Positions 30,737 through 42,900 of a stretch of 64,000 bases of DNA are shown one piece after another; positions within the stretch are counted from its first letter, which is position 1, and each line of letters opens with the position of its first letter. The stretch covers positions 1 to 64,000 of the forward strand of contig WSUB01000061.1 of assembly GCA_019633425.1 (NCBI GenBank). Direction: 5' to 3'. The notes under the pieces are model-generated. The model was not told the origin of the DNA, did not search any database, and saw only the letters and a list, made by a program, of their open reading frames with translations. Source of the stretch: Tulasnella sp. 424. Its lineage: Eukaryota; Basidiomycota; Agaricomycetes; Cantharellales; Tulasnellaceae. Position numbers and translations under genes: made by a program.

Positions 30737-31918
30737 TTAAGGGTAATCTTTGGCGACGACGTTGACTCTCTGGGCGAGCTCGTCAAAGTCGACGGTGATA
30801 TCTTGTGAAGCCGCCATGGACATGAGCCGCTTGTAAAGGATGAACCCACAATGTGCATCGTTGGCTGCATCTGCAAACAAAGTATTTGGTGCCGTTATTT
30901 CCAATGCCAGGCCTGGTGACCACGACGTACAATTAATCTGAGTCTCGGATAACGGATACTTTTCCCAATTCCCGAGCTTCACGGGACCTTTATCAAGTTC
31001 CTTGTGCATGAATATCCTAACTAGCAGAGAAAACTTGACTCTCTGCTCGTGCTCCGGGATCCCGTGGGCTGCCATGATCGACCGGTCCGCGATGTTGGCA
31101 ATGTCCCGCAGCTCGACGCCCATTCGAGGTGAGACGCCGAAATCTTTGATGAGCTTCGCGTAGTCTTGGACGATGTTGACGCCTAGTTTGAGTATCTCTG
31201 GGGATTCGACAAGCTCCTGTGTGTGTTGTTGTTTTTTGAGAGGGAGTGATTTGGGTTTAGGTGCAGTGCAAGTGAGAACTTGGGGTACGGGTGCTGACCT
31301 TGAGTTTGCTTGGGAATGCTGTGTTTAGAAGAGCAGGTTAAGCATGACGCAAAGTGCTCCGCCGAAGCTTCGTACCTTGCATTTTATGGAGGTGCAGAAC
31401 CAGGATCATCTTGTCATCCGCGACCTGGACCTAGTAAGACACCCCGAGCAATGAGCCCGTCCCATGCCCAAGGTTAACCACCCAACTCACAACGGCGGTC
31501 TTCTTTCCTCTAGATCCACTCATCATGGATATGACCCACTCCATATCAAACCCCACCGCACTTCAAATGGAGTCTGCGTGAGTTTCCTGCCTCATGCCTC
31601 GGCAGTGCCAGCGCCCACCGAACGCCCACCCCTCAGAACTCACGTCTTGAACACGCCCAACAGCTCGTTCGCTTCTTATTCATTCGTCACGTACACGAGT
31701 GCAGGGGATATTCTCTTCCCTCGTGCCGTGACATACGCGTGCTCCAGGTCTTTGTATGCATAGAGTGGAAGCTCCTCCGTTCTCCAGTTTGTAGCGACGG
31801 AAGTTGACGCGGTTCGTCGAAGGAGGTTTCCTGCAGAGTTCGAGTGGTCTGGTCGCGTCGACGCGGCGGATGTTACGGACGGCAGGGATTGAGTCTTTTC
31901 GAGTCCGGCTTTGGGCAT
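30737..31918 (-). pseudogene. DEDDy 3'-5' exonuclease (RNase D / WRN-exo type), short paralogue with an in-frame stop
   Basis: Exons (minus): 31918-31644, 31560-31491, 31430-31376, 31318-31299, 31216-30931, 30870-30737; 279 codons. Motifs: GFDMEWV (first Asp and Glu), GVNIVQDYAKLIKDFG (second Asp), and, formed across the last intron, YAANDAHCGFILYKRL (the Tyr and Asp of the DEDDy set). The 70-nt and 55-nt exons match the lengths of the corresponding exons of the divergent paralogue at 32106-34974. A TAA at 31676-31678 falls in the first exon (YVTNE-stop-EANELL, where the paralogue reads YITSADEANDAL). All junctions and catalytic residues are otherwise intact, so this is either a recent pseudogene or a single-base error. 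It lacks the C-terminal domain of its paralogue. Confidence 0.75.
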
Positions 31919-32105
31919 CCTGCGGGCGTCGCTTGTGAAGAGGACTTTTTTTTTCGGGGGTTTGAGACAAATCCGTATTCCGGGCGCCCTCGTTGCTTCC
32001 CCGACTAAGAGATGATTGGGTTGTCGCTTTGGGTCTCCGTGAAAACTCGAGCCAAGCGAGACGAAGGAGGACGAAATATAATAGGCTTCAAAGAGACCCC
32101 GCGAC

Positions 32106-34974
32106 GTGCGAACGCGGAGCCTTGTCCAACACCATCACGTGGCGCACCACTTCCCGCAACCAACAGCAAAACGAAACGGATCAAATCCTCCTCAAGGCCT
32201 CAAAGCACAGGAAAAACGCGTCGATCACGCGTCATATCCTCAGTGTCAAGATCATCCAACGATACTGTCTCAGTTATCCCGAATGCGAGCTGCGTACGCA
32301 GGAGCACGGTCCTCTCTTTCACCTCTTTCAACTCCACCACGACAACCGACACCCGGACTCCTCCGAACTCGGTCCTCTCCAAGTCGCTTGAACTCGACTC
32401 ACATCTCTCCGGACGTTGACTCGGAGGTCGCACCGTACCCGGCACCAAGCTTTGAGCTCTCGACAAAAACTGACTCCTCGATCGCATCAAACGCGAAACC
32501 GTCGGGAACCGCAACCAAGACAAAGGCGCCGGTTAGAACAACGAAGGACTTTGTGAAGCCACCCGCCTCCGCCGTTACTGCTTCTCAGAGGAACTCGATT
32601 TACGGGAAAGCGTTTGAGCTGCTAGACGACGGGACTCTTGTCGAGTCTGTCATTGATCCGTTTGGAAGCTTGAGCTTGAACGGAAACGCGGCCCTTCAAA
32701 GGTATGTATGCCCGTTTCGCGGCTTGTTGGTAGCCTTTTTTTTTCGCGTTTCTGACGACGCTTTGTCTTTAGCAGTTCGAAAGGAAAAGGAAAGGAGGTC
32801 GAGGAGGTAGCCACTGTTTCCGGGTGCGTTTGACTTTGTCAATTGCCTTGACCTATTTAGGCCCTAGGAAAAGCCTGTCGTTCGAGCTTTCCTCCCTATC
32901 CACCTTATCACTTTCGCACTCTGACATCATGCTTCGACGTTTTATGCTGGCTCTGTGCTTTTTTTCTCTCTCTTGTATGCTTGCCACGTATGAGACTGAT
33001 GCTTGACCCCTTTCTAGGTTCGAGCCAACCATCTCCAGAGTCAAACCTCGCATCGAGCACAAGCCGAAAAGAGCGACCTCAACTCCAGCACTCACCTCTG
33101 TTCCAGAGCCGAAACCGGTCCACCCATTCCCCTTGCGAGCCCAATCAGCGCCTGATTCGCAGGTCCCGAAGCCGCCGACCCAGCTGAATGAAGCGACCAT
33201 GCCAAAGGCTCCAGTACTGCAAAAATTCTCCGCCACCTCACTAGGCCCCCAACCTCCTCGTGTTGAGAAATCGTCCAAGAGTTTCAAAGCAGCTCCAGCG
33301 AATGACGGATCAGCCGGGCCGGGAAGAGTCAGGAAGGGAAGAAGCCGGTCACAATCCAAGTCTCCATCATCAGAAACCCCTCGGGGTGTATTGGGGGATG
33401 CGAATTCTGCGACGGTAGAGCCTCAATCTGACAAGGAACCGAAATTAAAGTCAACCTCCCATCGCTCGGGACGCGCCAAGGCCTCTCGAACAAAGAAGCT
33501 CGTTGCCGACCCAAACTTGCCGACTTACACCTACAAAGATCCAGAGTTCGCGTTGGCGTACGCGCAGCCAGAGAAGTCGACCGATAGCGCTGAAGAAGAA
33601 CCTAAAAAGATGCCGATCGAACCTGCGAGGTGGTATATCACGAGCGCCGACGAGGCTAATGATGCGTTGGCTGGTCTCAAAGGGTCCGTTTCCTGCTGCT
33701 GTATTCCGAGATATTCGATTGACCTTACCGGCGTTTCATTCTGTAGGCCTCTGGGATTCGACATGGAGTGGGTCTTCGAGCTTAGGAGAGGAGCGATCCC
33801 ACGAAAGACAGCTTTGGTACGCCGGTCCTAATACCATCAATCCTAAATTCGCAATCCTGATTCAGTTCATTGTAGATTCAAATCGCGGACAGGACGAAAA
33901 TCATGCTGTTCCAAGTCACCCGGATGAGCGGTAAGTTAAGTTCTAGCCTCTAAATTGATTACGTCGTCCAATATTTCCCGTTCCTTTCCCTCCGTCTTGC
34001 GGGACAGAATTCCCTCGAAGCCTTATAGAAGTTATTGAGAATCCTGATATCATCATGACGGGCGTCAATATCACGGGCGATGCTCGTAAGCTTTTCAAGG
34101 ACTGGGGAGTTCAAGCCCAGGGCATCGTCGAGTTAGCCATGATGGCTTGGGAGGTCGACCGACCGACCATGGAAAGTCACGGCCTCAAAACCGGATGGAC
34201 CACCTTGGCAAACATGGTGAGCATGTACCTTGGACGTGTTTTGCCAAAAGGCGCAGAAAGGACTAGCAATTGGGAGAAGCCACTGGACGAGCTCCAGCTG
34301 GAATGTAAGTCTTTCGAGCATGCTCGCATGCGGCTTTCGTGAGCGCTTAATAATGATGACCTTTCAAATAGATGCCGCCAACGATGCTCACTGTGGCTTG
34401 GTGATATACAAGAAACTGCTCGCCAAAGCGGAAGCCGCGGAAATCGACTTGTCTACCCTTCGCCTAAACCGACTAGACGGACCGGAAACCACAACTACAG
34501 AGCCGAAGGATTTAGCCGAAAGCGACCGGGGGAAGGATGCCGAAGATGCTTACGCTGAGCTCGTACTCGCTGCCACGGCGGTTGCCGAACCTCAATCCAC
34601 CACTGCGTCCGCGACAAGCGTAGATACCAAGCCAGTAGCACCGCCATGTCCCTCTGGAGTCGAGTATTACCGCTACCGCGCGTATAGGCTCTGGTACGAG
34701 CGCCCTGAGCTAACTTTGGACGAGATATGCCTTCGTTTGCGTTCGGAAAAGCCACTCGCTCGAAAAACGGTCATGTAAGCTGACGGCCTTGTTGCTCATA
34801 TTATCTTGTCCAGCAGCTAATATCTTGTACAGAGGCTATGTTGTGACGACATTAGAAGCGGATACCGAGAAGACTCTTCCCTTTTCAAAAGATAGGTTGA
34901 TCAGGCTGGTGAGAGAAGAACCCGACTCGTGGCAATGGCATTACAAGTGGATCATTGGACTTTCATCTAACTAA
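32106..34974 (+). CDS. DEDDy 3'-5' exonuclease domain protein with a disordered N-terminus and a C-terminal helical domain
   Basis: Exons 32106-32701, 32773-32823, 33018-33683, 33747-33816, 33876-33930, 34008-34304, 34372-34774, 34833-34974; about 759 aa (the start is tentative; 32286 is an alternative). About 400 residues of Ser/Pro/Lys-rich disordered sequence precede an RNase D-like exonuclease domain: PLGFDMEWVFEL (Asp, Glu), IQIADRTKIMLFQV, GVNITGDARKLFKDWG (Asp), LGRVLPKGAERTSNWEKPL, and YAANDAHCGLVIYKKLL assembled across an intron (Tyr, Asp). The last 100 residues (YRYRAYRLWYERPELTLDEI...) look like a small helix-turn-helix domain found after such exonuclease domains. It probably trims DNA or RNA 3' ends in the nucleus; the substrate cannot be told. 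Head-to-head with its stop-bearing paralogue, about 190 bases apart. Confidence 0.85.
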
Positions 34975-35075
34975 GAACAATCATGCTGTACGGTTACACT
35001 ATACTCCTTTTCCTTGAATGTATTTCCAGGGAGATCTGGCCTCTCCCCTGCAAAGCTGCGCGAATGCTGCCCACG

Positions 35076-38000
35076 TTAGGCTTGTGCTGTAGGCTTTGAA
35101 GAAGAGGCTGCCGCGTCAGCCTTCTTGCCCCTCAACTTCTCGAGGAATTCCCGGAGCTCCCCGGGAGACAAATTAAAAGACTCGGAAGAAACCATGATTC
35201 CGATTGTGGGTCCCATTGCCTGAGTCAGCGGCGTTTTGTTTTCCTGGGTCGGCGTCGTTCCGTTTGCCTGAGTCGGCGTCGCTCCGTTTGCCTGAGTCGG
35301 CGTCGCTCCGTTTGCCTGACGCGGCGTCGCTCCGTTTGCCTGAGTGCCGAGTAGTGCCTCGGTTTCCATAAGCATACGCATCGTAGCTAGATCCATCCTC
35401 TCTGACATCTGCTTGACCCTTTTATCCTCAGGAATTGTTCCCCAGATGGATAGGAGCACTTCGAATATCAAGAATGAATATGCTTGCCCAACCGTCCGCG
35501 TCTCGGTATTTACGGAATTGACGACGTTGAGTCCGGCGTTCATAATCTCGTCGGATCCTTGAACTTCCCATGAACTTGCCATTGCGCGTTTTACAACGTG
35601 CCTCAAGGTCAATGGTACCGTTAAATTCATCGTCCCCGTTGTTGTTCCAGTTGGCAGAGCCTTCAATAATTCCGGGATTAGACCCTCCGATATCCACTGC
35701 TGATACCTGGGTTGTTCAATTTCGGATATCAAAATGGTTTCCTTGCCTTCAACTTTAACGCGGGAAAACCATTTTGAAATATAGGTGTAAATCAGTTGAA
35801 GCGTCTCCTCCCTCGATTCGCTTGTCTTGAGCCCCCACATCAGATACGAAATGGTGCGGTCCGCTACGAAATCGTTCTCCGTCAAGCAAAGGTTGAGCCA
35901 ATCGAGCGTCTGCATTTCTGATGACGAAGTGGAGGATTTGCTGTTTCTAATCAATGCAACGAGTGCTGCGTCGAAGAGGGTAGACGTGAAGTCGCCTGGC
36001 TTGACTGGGGGTTTACATATCCGAAGAAGGTCCAGAGCCCCAGCCATAAACTCTCCTAAGGCCTTTGAAGCACCTCGAGAAATCGCGGTGTCGTGAGCGT
36101 GATGCACAGCTAGAATGAGGCGTGATACATCGAGCAACAATGTTGCGGATTGGAGCTCAGTGAGCGCCTCCTTTGGATGTAGCTCCCCTAGGCGCTTTAG
36201 AATTTCAGTGAAAATAGGGATGACGTAAATGTACGAAGGGCGCTGATCGCTTGAAATTGCAACGGGACCGCAACGAATTCCTTCAATCAGGATAGCAATG
36301 ATATCTTTGCTGTTTGAGGTGAATCAGCGTGAGCTAACAATCCCCGCTAACACAACGCGAGAACTCACCCAGAGCAGGCGCTTCGAACAAGAATTAGCAT
36401 CTGTTCCGACTGAAAATTGGACCTCGAAAATCCTCTTGAAATTGTCAGGGCTACCAACGCCAGGATGGTGTCATCGTACTTCTCCCCAAACACGTGCCAC
36501 AATGCGGACCAGGCGTGCTCTCGGTCAAGCTTCCAGAATGGTATATCTCCCAAAGCAACAATGGACAACATGACCACTTTCATAGAGTAGTCGTCCAATG
36601 GGAATATGGAAGCGGGGTTCGCTGGGAACGTCGTCACTGGTTCGGAGAGACAGTGCTCCAAGCACCCAAAAAGGCGCTCGCCCGACTCCGGGCGCTGTTC
36701 CCCCGCCTTGGTCCGTATGTGGGCCGACAAATGTTCTTTTACTATACCCCATACTGTCGACTCCTTCGGTGATCCTACACACATGTGTAAGAGGGCGGTG
36801 CTGAAATGCTGGGCGGGAAGGATTGCCTGGCTGCTGGGCTGATTCTGCCACGTCCTAATAGTATTGACGGCAAGGGCTAGTAAGCGATGGAATACCTCGG
36901 AGTTGTCAATCAGGAATGTAAAAGCACCGGGAGTCAGACTGATAAGGTTCTGGATTATCATCTGCTGGTCCTCGAAGCTCGAGGTCGTTTCAAGCAGCCA
37001 GCAAGCTGCTTGGGCATGGAGAACTTCGGTATCGTGGCTCGTTCCAAGAGGCACTGCCAGCTTCGTCAACTCGGTTGAGGACTCTTTGGAGGCGAAACGA
37101 CTCGCCAACCACGACCTCAACCGTTCGACGGCTGGTAGTGCGATGCTTTGAATTGTGTATTTGACCCCTTTGGAAACTGAGGTCTGGTACGGACAGGCGG
37201 ACCAAATAATAGCCGCGCACGTCGTCAGGAAGTAAAATACGCCTCCCAAAATTGCAAATGCCATAACAAACCCTGCAGAGAAATGATCGACTGGGAAGAG
37301 GAATCCGGTCAGTCCGGCGAAAAAGAGAACAACGGAAATCAGAAGTAGGGTGGGAAGGGAGCGGACCATGGGTTCGAGCTTCCACTTCCGTGCCCCATTG
37401 AACTTGCGCTGGCGGAGAAGTGCCTGATCCTGGAGAGGACCAACTTGGCCGCTCCTTTCGAAGTTTTGGAGCCACTCCTTTGCTAAAATGGCTCCAACAG
37501 AAGCCAGAATGCTGCAGCACAGACTAGAATAAAGGAGACAGTTAACTCCGACGGATAATGGATCCTTGCTCTGGGAAGGTGGTTGTGGCGCTGAGGCGAA
37601 CGTGCTATTGTCGAACTTTGTGACTAGCAAACGCAGAAGATAATTTGTCTCTGCCGAGGGGTCTGGTGAGAGTGAAGGTGATGCCATCTGAATAATGCTG
37701 GCGTTGACGGCAGAGAACAATGCCGCCTGAGCTCCGGGAGGGGAGGAGGGACCGCCGTGAAGACGATGCGTGATCATGAGCGCTTGTCGCTCCTAAGAGA
37801 GAAAAAGACGCAACGTACGAATATAAGTAGGACATCGAGGTTGTCGTTCAAATTCTTAATCAACCGTTGGTCATGGTCGTCGGCTAGCTCGTCATAGCGG
37901 TCCCAAAATCGACCTATTTCGCCAAATTTCTGACGGAGGTTAGGTGTATAATTATTTCGGGTTTGAGGATTACTGCCAACTGGTCCAGTTTGCTGCGCCA

Positions 38001-38082
38001 TCGAGGAACGGTTGTGGTTGAAGTTGTGAGAGGATGAGGGAGCTGGACGTGTACGGTTCTGTCGTGGCTTGGAAGCCTCCAA
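35076..38082 (-). CDS. DUF6535 membrane protein, paralogue 1
   Basis: Exons (minus): 38082-37819, 37726-36369, 36309-35076; about 951 aa. The N-terminal FWDRYDELADDHDQRLIKNL leads into DVLLIF, which joins across the intron to AALFSAVNASIIQ, the start of the DUF6535 domain. Membrane segments follow (LLYSSLCCSILASVGAILA, LPTLLLISVVLFFAGLTGFL, and one near MAFAILGGVFYFL), with the conserved KEWLQNFERSG between them. About 600 residues of helical soluble sequence come next. The C-terminus has five copies of an 8-residue repeat (QANGATPT) and then a helix ending in KLRGKKADAAASSSK. The family is abundant in mushroom genomes; no function is known to me. Confidence 0.85.
35226..35350 (-). repeat. 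24-bp minisatellite in the DUF6535 paralogue 1 coding sequence
   Basis: About five in-frame 24-bp units (gtttgcctgagtcggcgtcg-type) encode QANGATPT and close variants in the C-terminal tail. The outermost units are diverged (QENKTPLT). Confidence 0.9.
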
Positions 38083-39139
38083 TTAGCGCCCAAAACAACG
38101 CCGCCGGACCAAGCCTCAGTTGTTGTCATGTGTGGGCGATGTCGTCGGTACCCTTTAACTGTGCTCATTACATAGGTGTCTACACCCCTTCGGAGAGTAC
38201 TGCGTGGACCCACGGCAAGAAAAAGGGGGTTACATAAGCCCGGCGTTCTCCTGCACAAGACCTCTCATTTCTTCCGTAAATTTCCTCTTACCATTCTGCA
38301 GGTCCATGAGACAGTATCTGGGAAGTCAGATTACCAGAGACGCTAGCGGCAATTTGGCCACTGCCGGGAAACTTAAAGTCGATTGAGATGCTTTAGTCCT
38401 CATTATGTCGCAAGTCTTTTGAGCAACGTTAAACCGTCGCGGGCGCGGATTTGATTGGTGCTTTACTGCTGGTCCGGAGACTCGGGTACCATTTGTATGC
38501 TAGTCGCATCGCTCGAATTCGAGATGTGACTCGCCCAAACCTCGGGACAAATTGCTTGCTCGGACTCGGTCGTCCTTGTCCAGTTGCTCAGGTAATAAAA
38601 GGGTCCAACGACAGCACTCATTTCGGAAGCTGAGATTACAGAGGTGCCGACATTCGGGTACCTTCGCGAGCCTTTGCCAGGTGAGGTGACATGAGACAAT
38701 CAGGCCTTGAAAATTCTTTTACGCAACATCGACACGCGGAGTGAGCCGGTGAACTCATCCAAGGAGCCTCACTTAGCAAGCAGACAGGATGTGCTACGGT
38801 TTAGCTATACCCAAAGAACAAGCTATTCGGAAATAGGGTTATCACGGAAAGTCCATAAATGCGGGCTTCGAATTCTCCCTCCTCTTATTATAATAAACCC
38901 ACTCCGTCCGTTCCTCCCGTTGTTATGTCTCACAGATAACGTACGATATTCAACGGTTACAGAAAGAGAATTATTCAAACTAGTCGCACTATTTCAACGA
39001 AAGCAGAACAACTGGAGAACACGAAACAGAGGAGGGGACTAGAGCTGTCCTGAGTGGTAGCTTGGTACAATTATTATACGCCGTCAACGCTCTAAAATGT
39101 CCTTTGTGTATGTAGTATTGCGCTAGAAGAAGTAATTCA
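38083..39139. other. Intergenic, no supported gene
   Basis: About 1 kb between the two DUF6535 genes. It should contain the promoter of paralogue 1 and the 3' end of paralogue 2. No motif stands out. Confidence 0.4.
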
Positions 39140-42100
39140 TTACATGATTCCATTTTCCAAGTAAGACGGCCGTGAACACAATGTGGGAGCTTTAGACACT
39201 TCGTATAAGTGGTACTTCCATCTCGCTCGAAGTTGCGTGGGCAATTGGCCTTGCAAGTTGTTAACAGCTACGTCCACATTACGGGAGATCAACGTAGATA
39301 CTAGAAGATTTCGTTTAAGGACCATGATGAAATTACAGAGTTCATCGGCATATCGAGGTTTTTGTCTCGCCTCTTGGTGGGTTAGCTCCCAGTTTAGAAG
39401 ACCTGCTGCCCCGCGAAGTGCAGGTACCATTGTCTCCGGTGCCAAATTGACTCCAAGTCCGGGCACGTCTGAGGTACATCTCCATAGCACAAGCAATATC
39501 TCTAGGACCCTCCGGAGTAGCGCTCTCCGGTTGTTAGAGGACGATTCCCGCATCTCATCAAGATATTCTATAACGCCTGCACACGCGGTAATGAAGGGAG
39601 CGGAGCCCAAAAGATACAACCCGAAATTGCTTGGACCTCGAAGAGTACTTTCAAGGATATCCACTATCCCCGTCTCCGATTTACCCCAGGTCATCGGTCG
39701 CTCGAAAACCTCAAGGAGGTGGCCACCGAGTCCAGCATCCAGCCACCGACGGCACAGAAGCTTAGAAGCTTGCTCATACCATCTTCGTCTGTTGTGGAGG
39801 AATAACTGAAGCCACCTCTGCCGCCGTCGAGGGGCTTTATCCGACAGCCCTGAAGCGATATAACGAAGTACGACGTGATCACCTTCCAACCCGGACATTG
39901 GATCATCGTCAGATAATGAGTTTGAAAGCCAGTCAAGCGCGTCTAGAATGAAGTTTGGCCCAAGCCCTTGAATTGGTCCATTTGTTGATTTGAGTGCTAT
40001 GATGATTATATCGAAAGCACGCCACAATCCCGGGAGAATGGGTGCAGGGGACGAGTCGATCAATTGCTGAAGGTTTTTGGAATTCAATGCTTGCAGAGTA
40101 AGCACAGCCTCCACCGAGAATTCGGCCCAGTGTGCATCGAGAGGATCCCAAACCTTTGACTGATCGACCTGTACCATTAGTTCGGCCACAGACTTCCCGA
40201 GCCACTCCACATATGATGATCCGGTCCCGGCGCTCTCGGTCAGACTTGTTGCCATCCTTATGTAGATGGTACATATTTCAACCATCTCCGGTCTCCATTG
40301 CGATCCTGCGACTGGCTTGATAGCGTGCACGGTGCTAGCCAGCGCGAGGACGAGATTCTTGCCAAATTGCTCTCTTAAAGTGAAAACGGTCAGTATTTCC
40401 TTCACCAAATATCGGAAGTGTAGCTAATTTACCTCTTGTAAGCATCACGAGCCCGACTTTTCCATTCAATCTTGTCGAAGTCCTCGTGGATCGGTTCGGA
40501 CTTGACACAAAATCCCCCAAATCCTTTGTACATCAGGACAGCAGAGAGGCTTGTAAGGATATCGGAGTCGGGATACAGTTCAGTGACCAATTTTCTGAGT
40601 TTTGACCACCGGTACGCGTCAATTGGTTTATTGTCGGTGACGGCCAAAGCGTGGAGAAGTGCCACCTGCATAGCGAATTCGTCTGCATCGTCTGCAGTCA
40701 AGTATCCGGAGGCACTTTTAAACCCTTCCAAGAAGTTCCTGCCTAAGCTTCCTATCCTTCGATACTTCATATCATTAATCAGCCTCCATTTCCCGTCCGT
40801 TTCTGGGCACTGCAGAAGGATATGACACACCGCCCTTCCATAAATTTCCGCCTCTTCTCTATGCTTTTCGGTAGGTTGATATTGCCATAAATCGAACGCC
40901 ACTTGAGTGCGCAGTAAAAAATGACGCCAGCGTTCGAAATCCTGAACCATGGAACTGCATCCAGCTAGGTCCAACGTCCGCATGAAGTCCACCGCAGCCA
41001 GTTGATCCTCCCGATTGGACGCTGCCTCAAGGAGCCAACAAGCAGCTTGAGCACTAGTACGGTGTTGGTCATGATCTTCATGCCGGCGATACTTGTCCAA
41101 GAGATGGAGACTTGTTGGTTTTCCCTTTGGCGGAATGACGGAAGCAGGGTTTTGGGCTTCGGATGTCCGGCGCCGTTGGTACTCTCGGAGTTTTAGGATG
41201 ATTCCGCGCGGAATTCGGGATACGACTACGCCAAATCTATGAAAGTCAACGCGGCGGACATATTTCCAACCCGCTTTAGCGAAATGAAGGAGACGTCGCA
41301 GGGCCCGAGACGCCGCCGTCTGGTAAGGGCACAGCGGTTGTAATGCCCCTGCGATGGTCGTTGACGACCACAGCACCACCGCGAAGCCCTCAAATGCAAT
41401 TACAATTACCGAAACGGCCTTTTCAATCGAAAAGAGGTAGATAGCAAGACCTGTGAAGAAAAGCGTCACAGAAAACAGAAGGAGGTTAGGAAGGAATAGA
41501 ATGATTGTCTCGAGATGCCACTGCTGGACCCCATTGAACTTGCTCTGGCGAAATCGCCCTTGCTCTTCTGTGGGGCCTGTCTGACCACTTCGGTCGAAGC
41601 TTTGTAGCCACTCCTTGCCTAGCATTGCGCCCATGGCTGCGAGTAGGCTGCAGCATAGGCTGGCATAGAGGAAACAATTGGTAACAATTGAAGGCATTCC
41701 GGGAGAGAATGGAGGAGAGAGATCGGAAGCAGTTAAAGTGTTGTTGTTAGCGTGCAAGACGAGGAGTTCTAAGAGCTTGTTAGTCCTGTTTAGAGGATCG
41801 GGGGAGAGACTTGACATGGTAAGCCCAATGAATGCGGTGTTAATCGCCGAAAATAATGCGGCCTATCCAGGGATAGGGGCACCGAAGTTGCTGCAGTTGG
41901 CGCCAATGAACGATAACATCCTCGGTTAGAGAATAAAAACCGTGCTCACAAAGATAAGGAGTACGTCTAAGTTTCCATTGAGATTCTGAGACATCTTTCG
42001 ATCATGGCTATCGGCGAGCCGATCGTAACGTTTCCAGAAATCCCCGAGCCGGGTCAATCCACTCTTGGAGTCGGCGGCATGTTCTTTGGGACTACCGTCA

Positions 42101-42510
42101 CTACTATCTGTACTGGAACTCTGGGTAGCTATGTAGGTTGCATGTTGAAGAGGAAGGTTATTTGCCGAGGGAGAGAACGGTCCGCCCTGATTCGCCGAGG
42201 CTTGGAACTGGTTCATGTTGCTAGCGAAGCTCGGCTCCAGAGTTCGGCTGGCTTGGAACGGGCTATTTGGATTATTTGCCCTTAAACCTGGGGGAGAATC
42301 TGGGAAGGGGATGGGAAAGCGCTGAAGCAAAGGGTGCGAAGAGTTGGCTTGAGTTTCACTCTGAACTGACGTACACATTCCGGGTGCTTCCCAGGACTGA
42401 TCAAAGTGCGACAAATAGCCCACGAAAAGGACAACCAAAACCATTCTACTCACAATTGATCCTTCGCTCTTAGAATTCGCAACCATGTAGTGGAGTCTGG
42501 TATCACCCAC
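39140..42510 (-). CDS. DUF6535 membrane protein, paralogue 2
   Basis: Exons (minus): 42510-41950 (start tentative), 41862-40433, 40373-39140; about 1074 aa from the first Met. FWKRYDRLADSHDRKMSQNL, then DVLLIF joined to AALFSAINTAF, match the domain start of paralogue 1, as do LYASLCCSLLAAMGAMLGKE, WLQSFDRSGQTGP and RFRQSKFNGVQQW. Membrane segments: CFLYASLCCSLLAAMGAML, LPNLLLFSVTLFFTGLAIYL, and one near VSVIVIAFEGFAVVLWSS. Intron positions match paralogue 1 and the last exon has the same length (1234 nt), although the proteins are well diverged, so the pair arose by an old tandem duplication. It has no QANGATPT repeats. An N-terminal hydrophobic stretch (VLVVLFVGYLSHF) may be untranslated sequence read as protein. 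Confidence 0.8.
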
Positions 42511-42900
42511 AAAATATAGCTCACATGTGTTGGCGTTACTCCTATTGACCTCCTACTTATGGGGTCGACGCTCGCGAGTGCAATGTAAAAGGCTTCGAAG
42601 GATCCATAACGTGAGATTTCTCTCACCGGGGAAGCGATGTGTATAAAAGCTAAGCACCTTTGTTGTAGCTCGTCTTGACGCCTTGAACTATCCCGAGGGC
42701 GGACGGTGCATCTGCTATGATCTCTTCAACAGCTTGTCAGATAATACCCAGCTCAAGAAAGTCCAAAGAGTTTCTGGATTCGAATAGCATGTACCATAGC
42801 GTTGATGGTTGGGTAAAACACTTGTACTGAGGCTCCGACCGACCCATATCCACACATTAGATCTCACTTGACGGCAGAAATTAATTTCAAAGGGTCCTCC

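Noticed and set aside
42004..42285. Plus-strand frame opposite the first exon of DUF6535 paralogue 2
   Set aside because: Antisense of a supported exon with no domain of its own.
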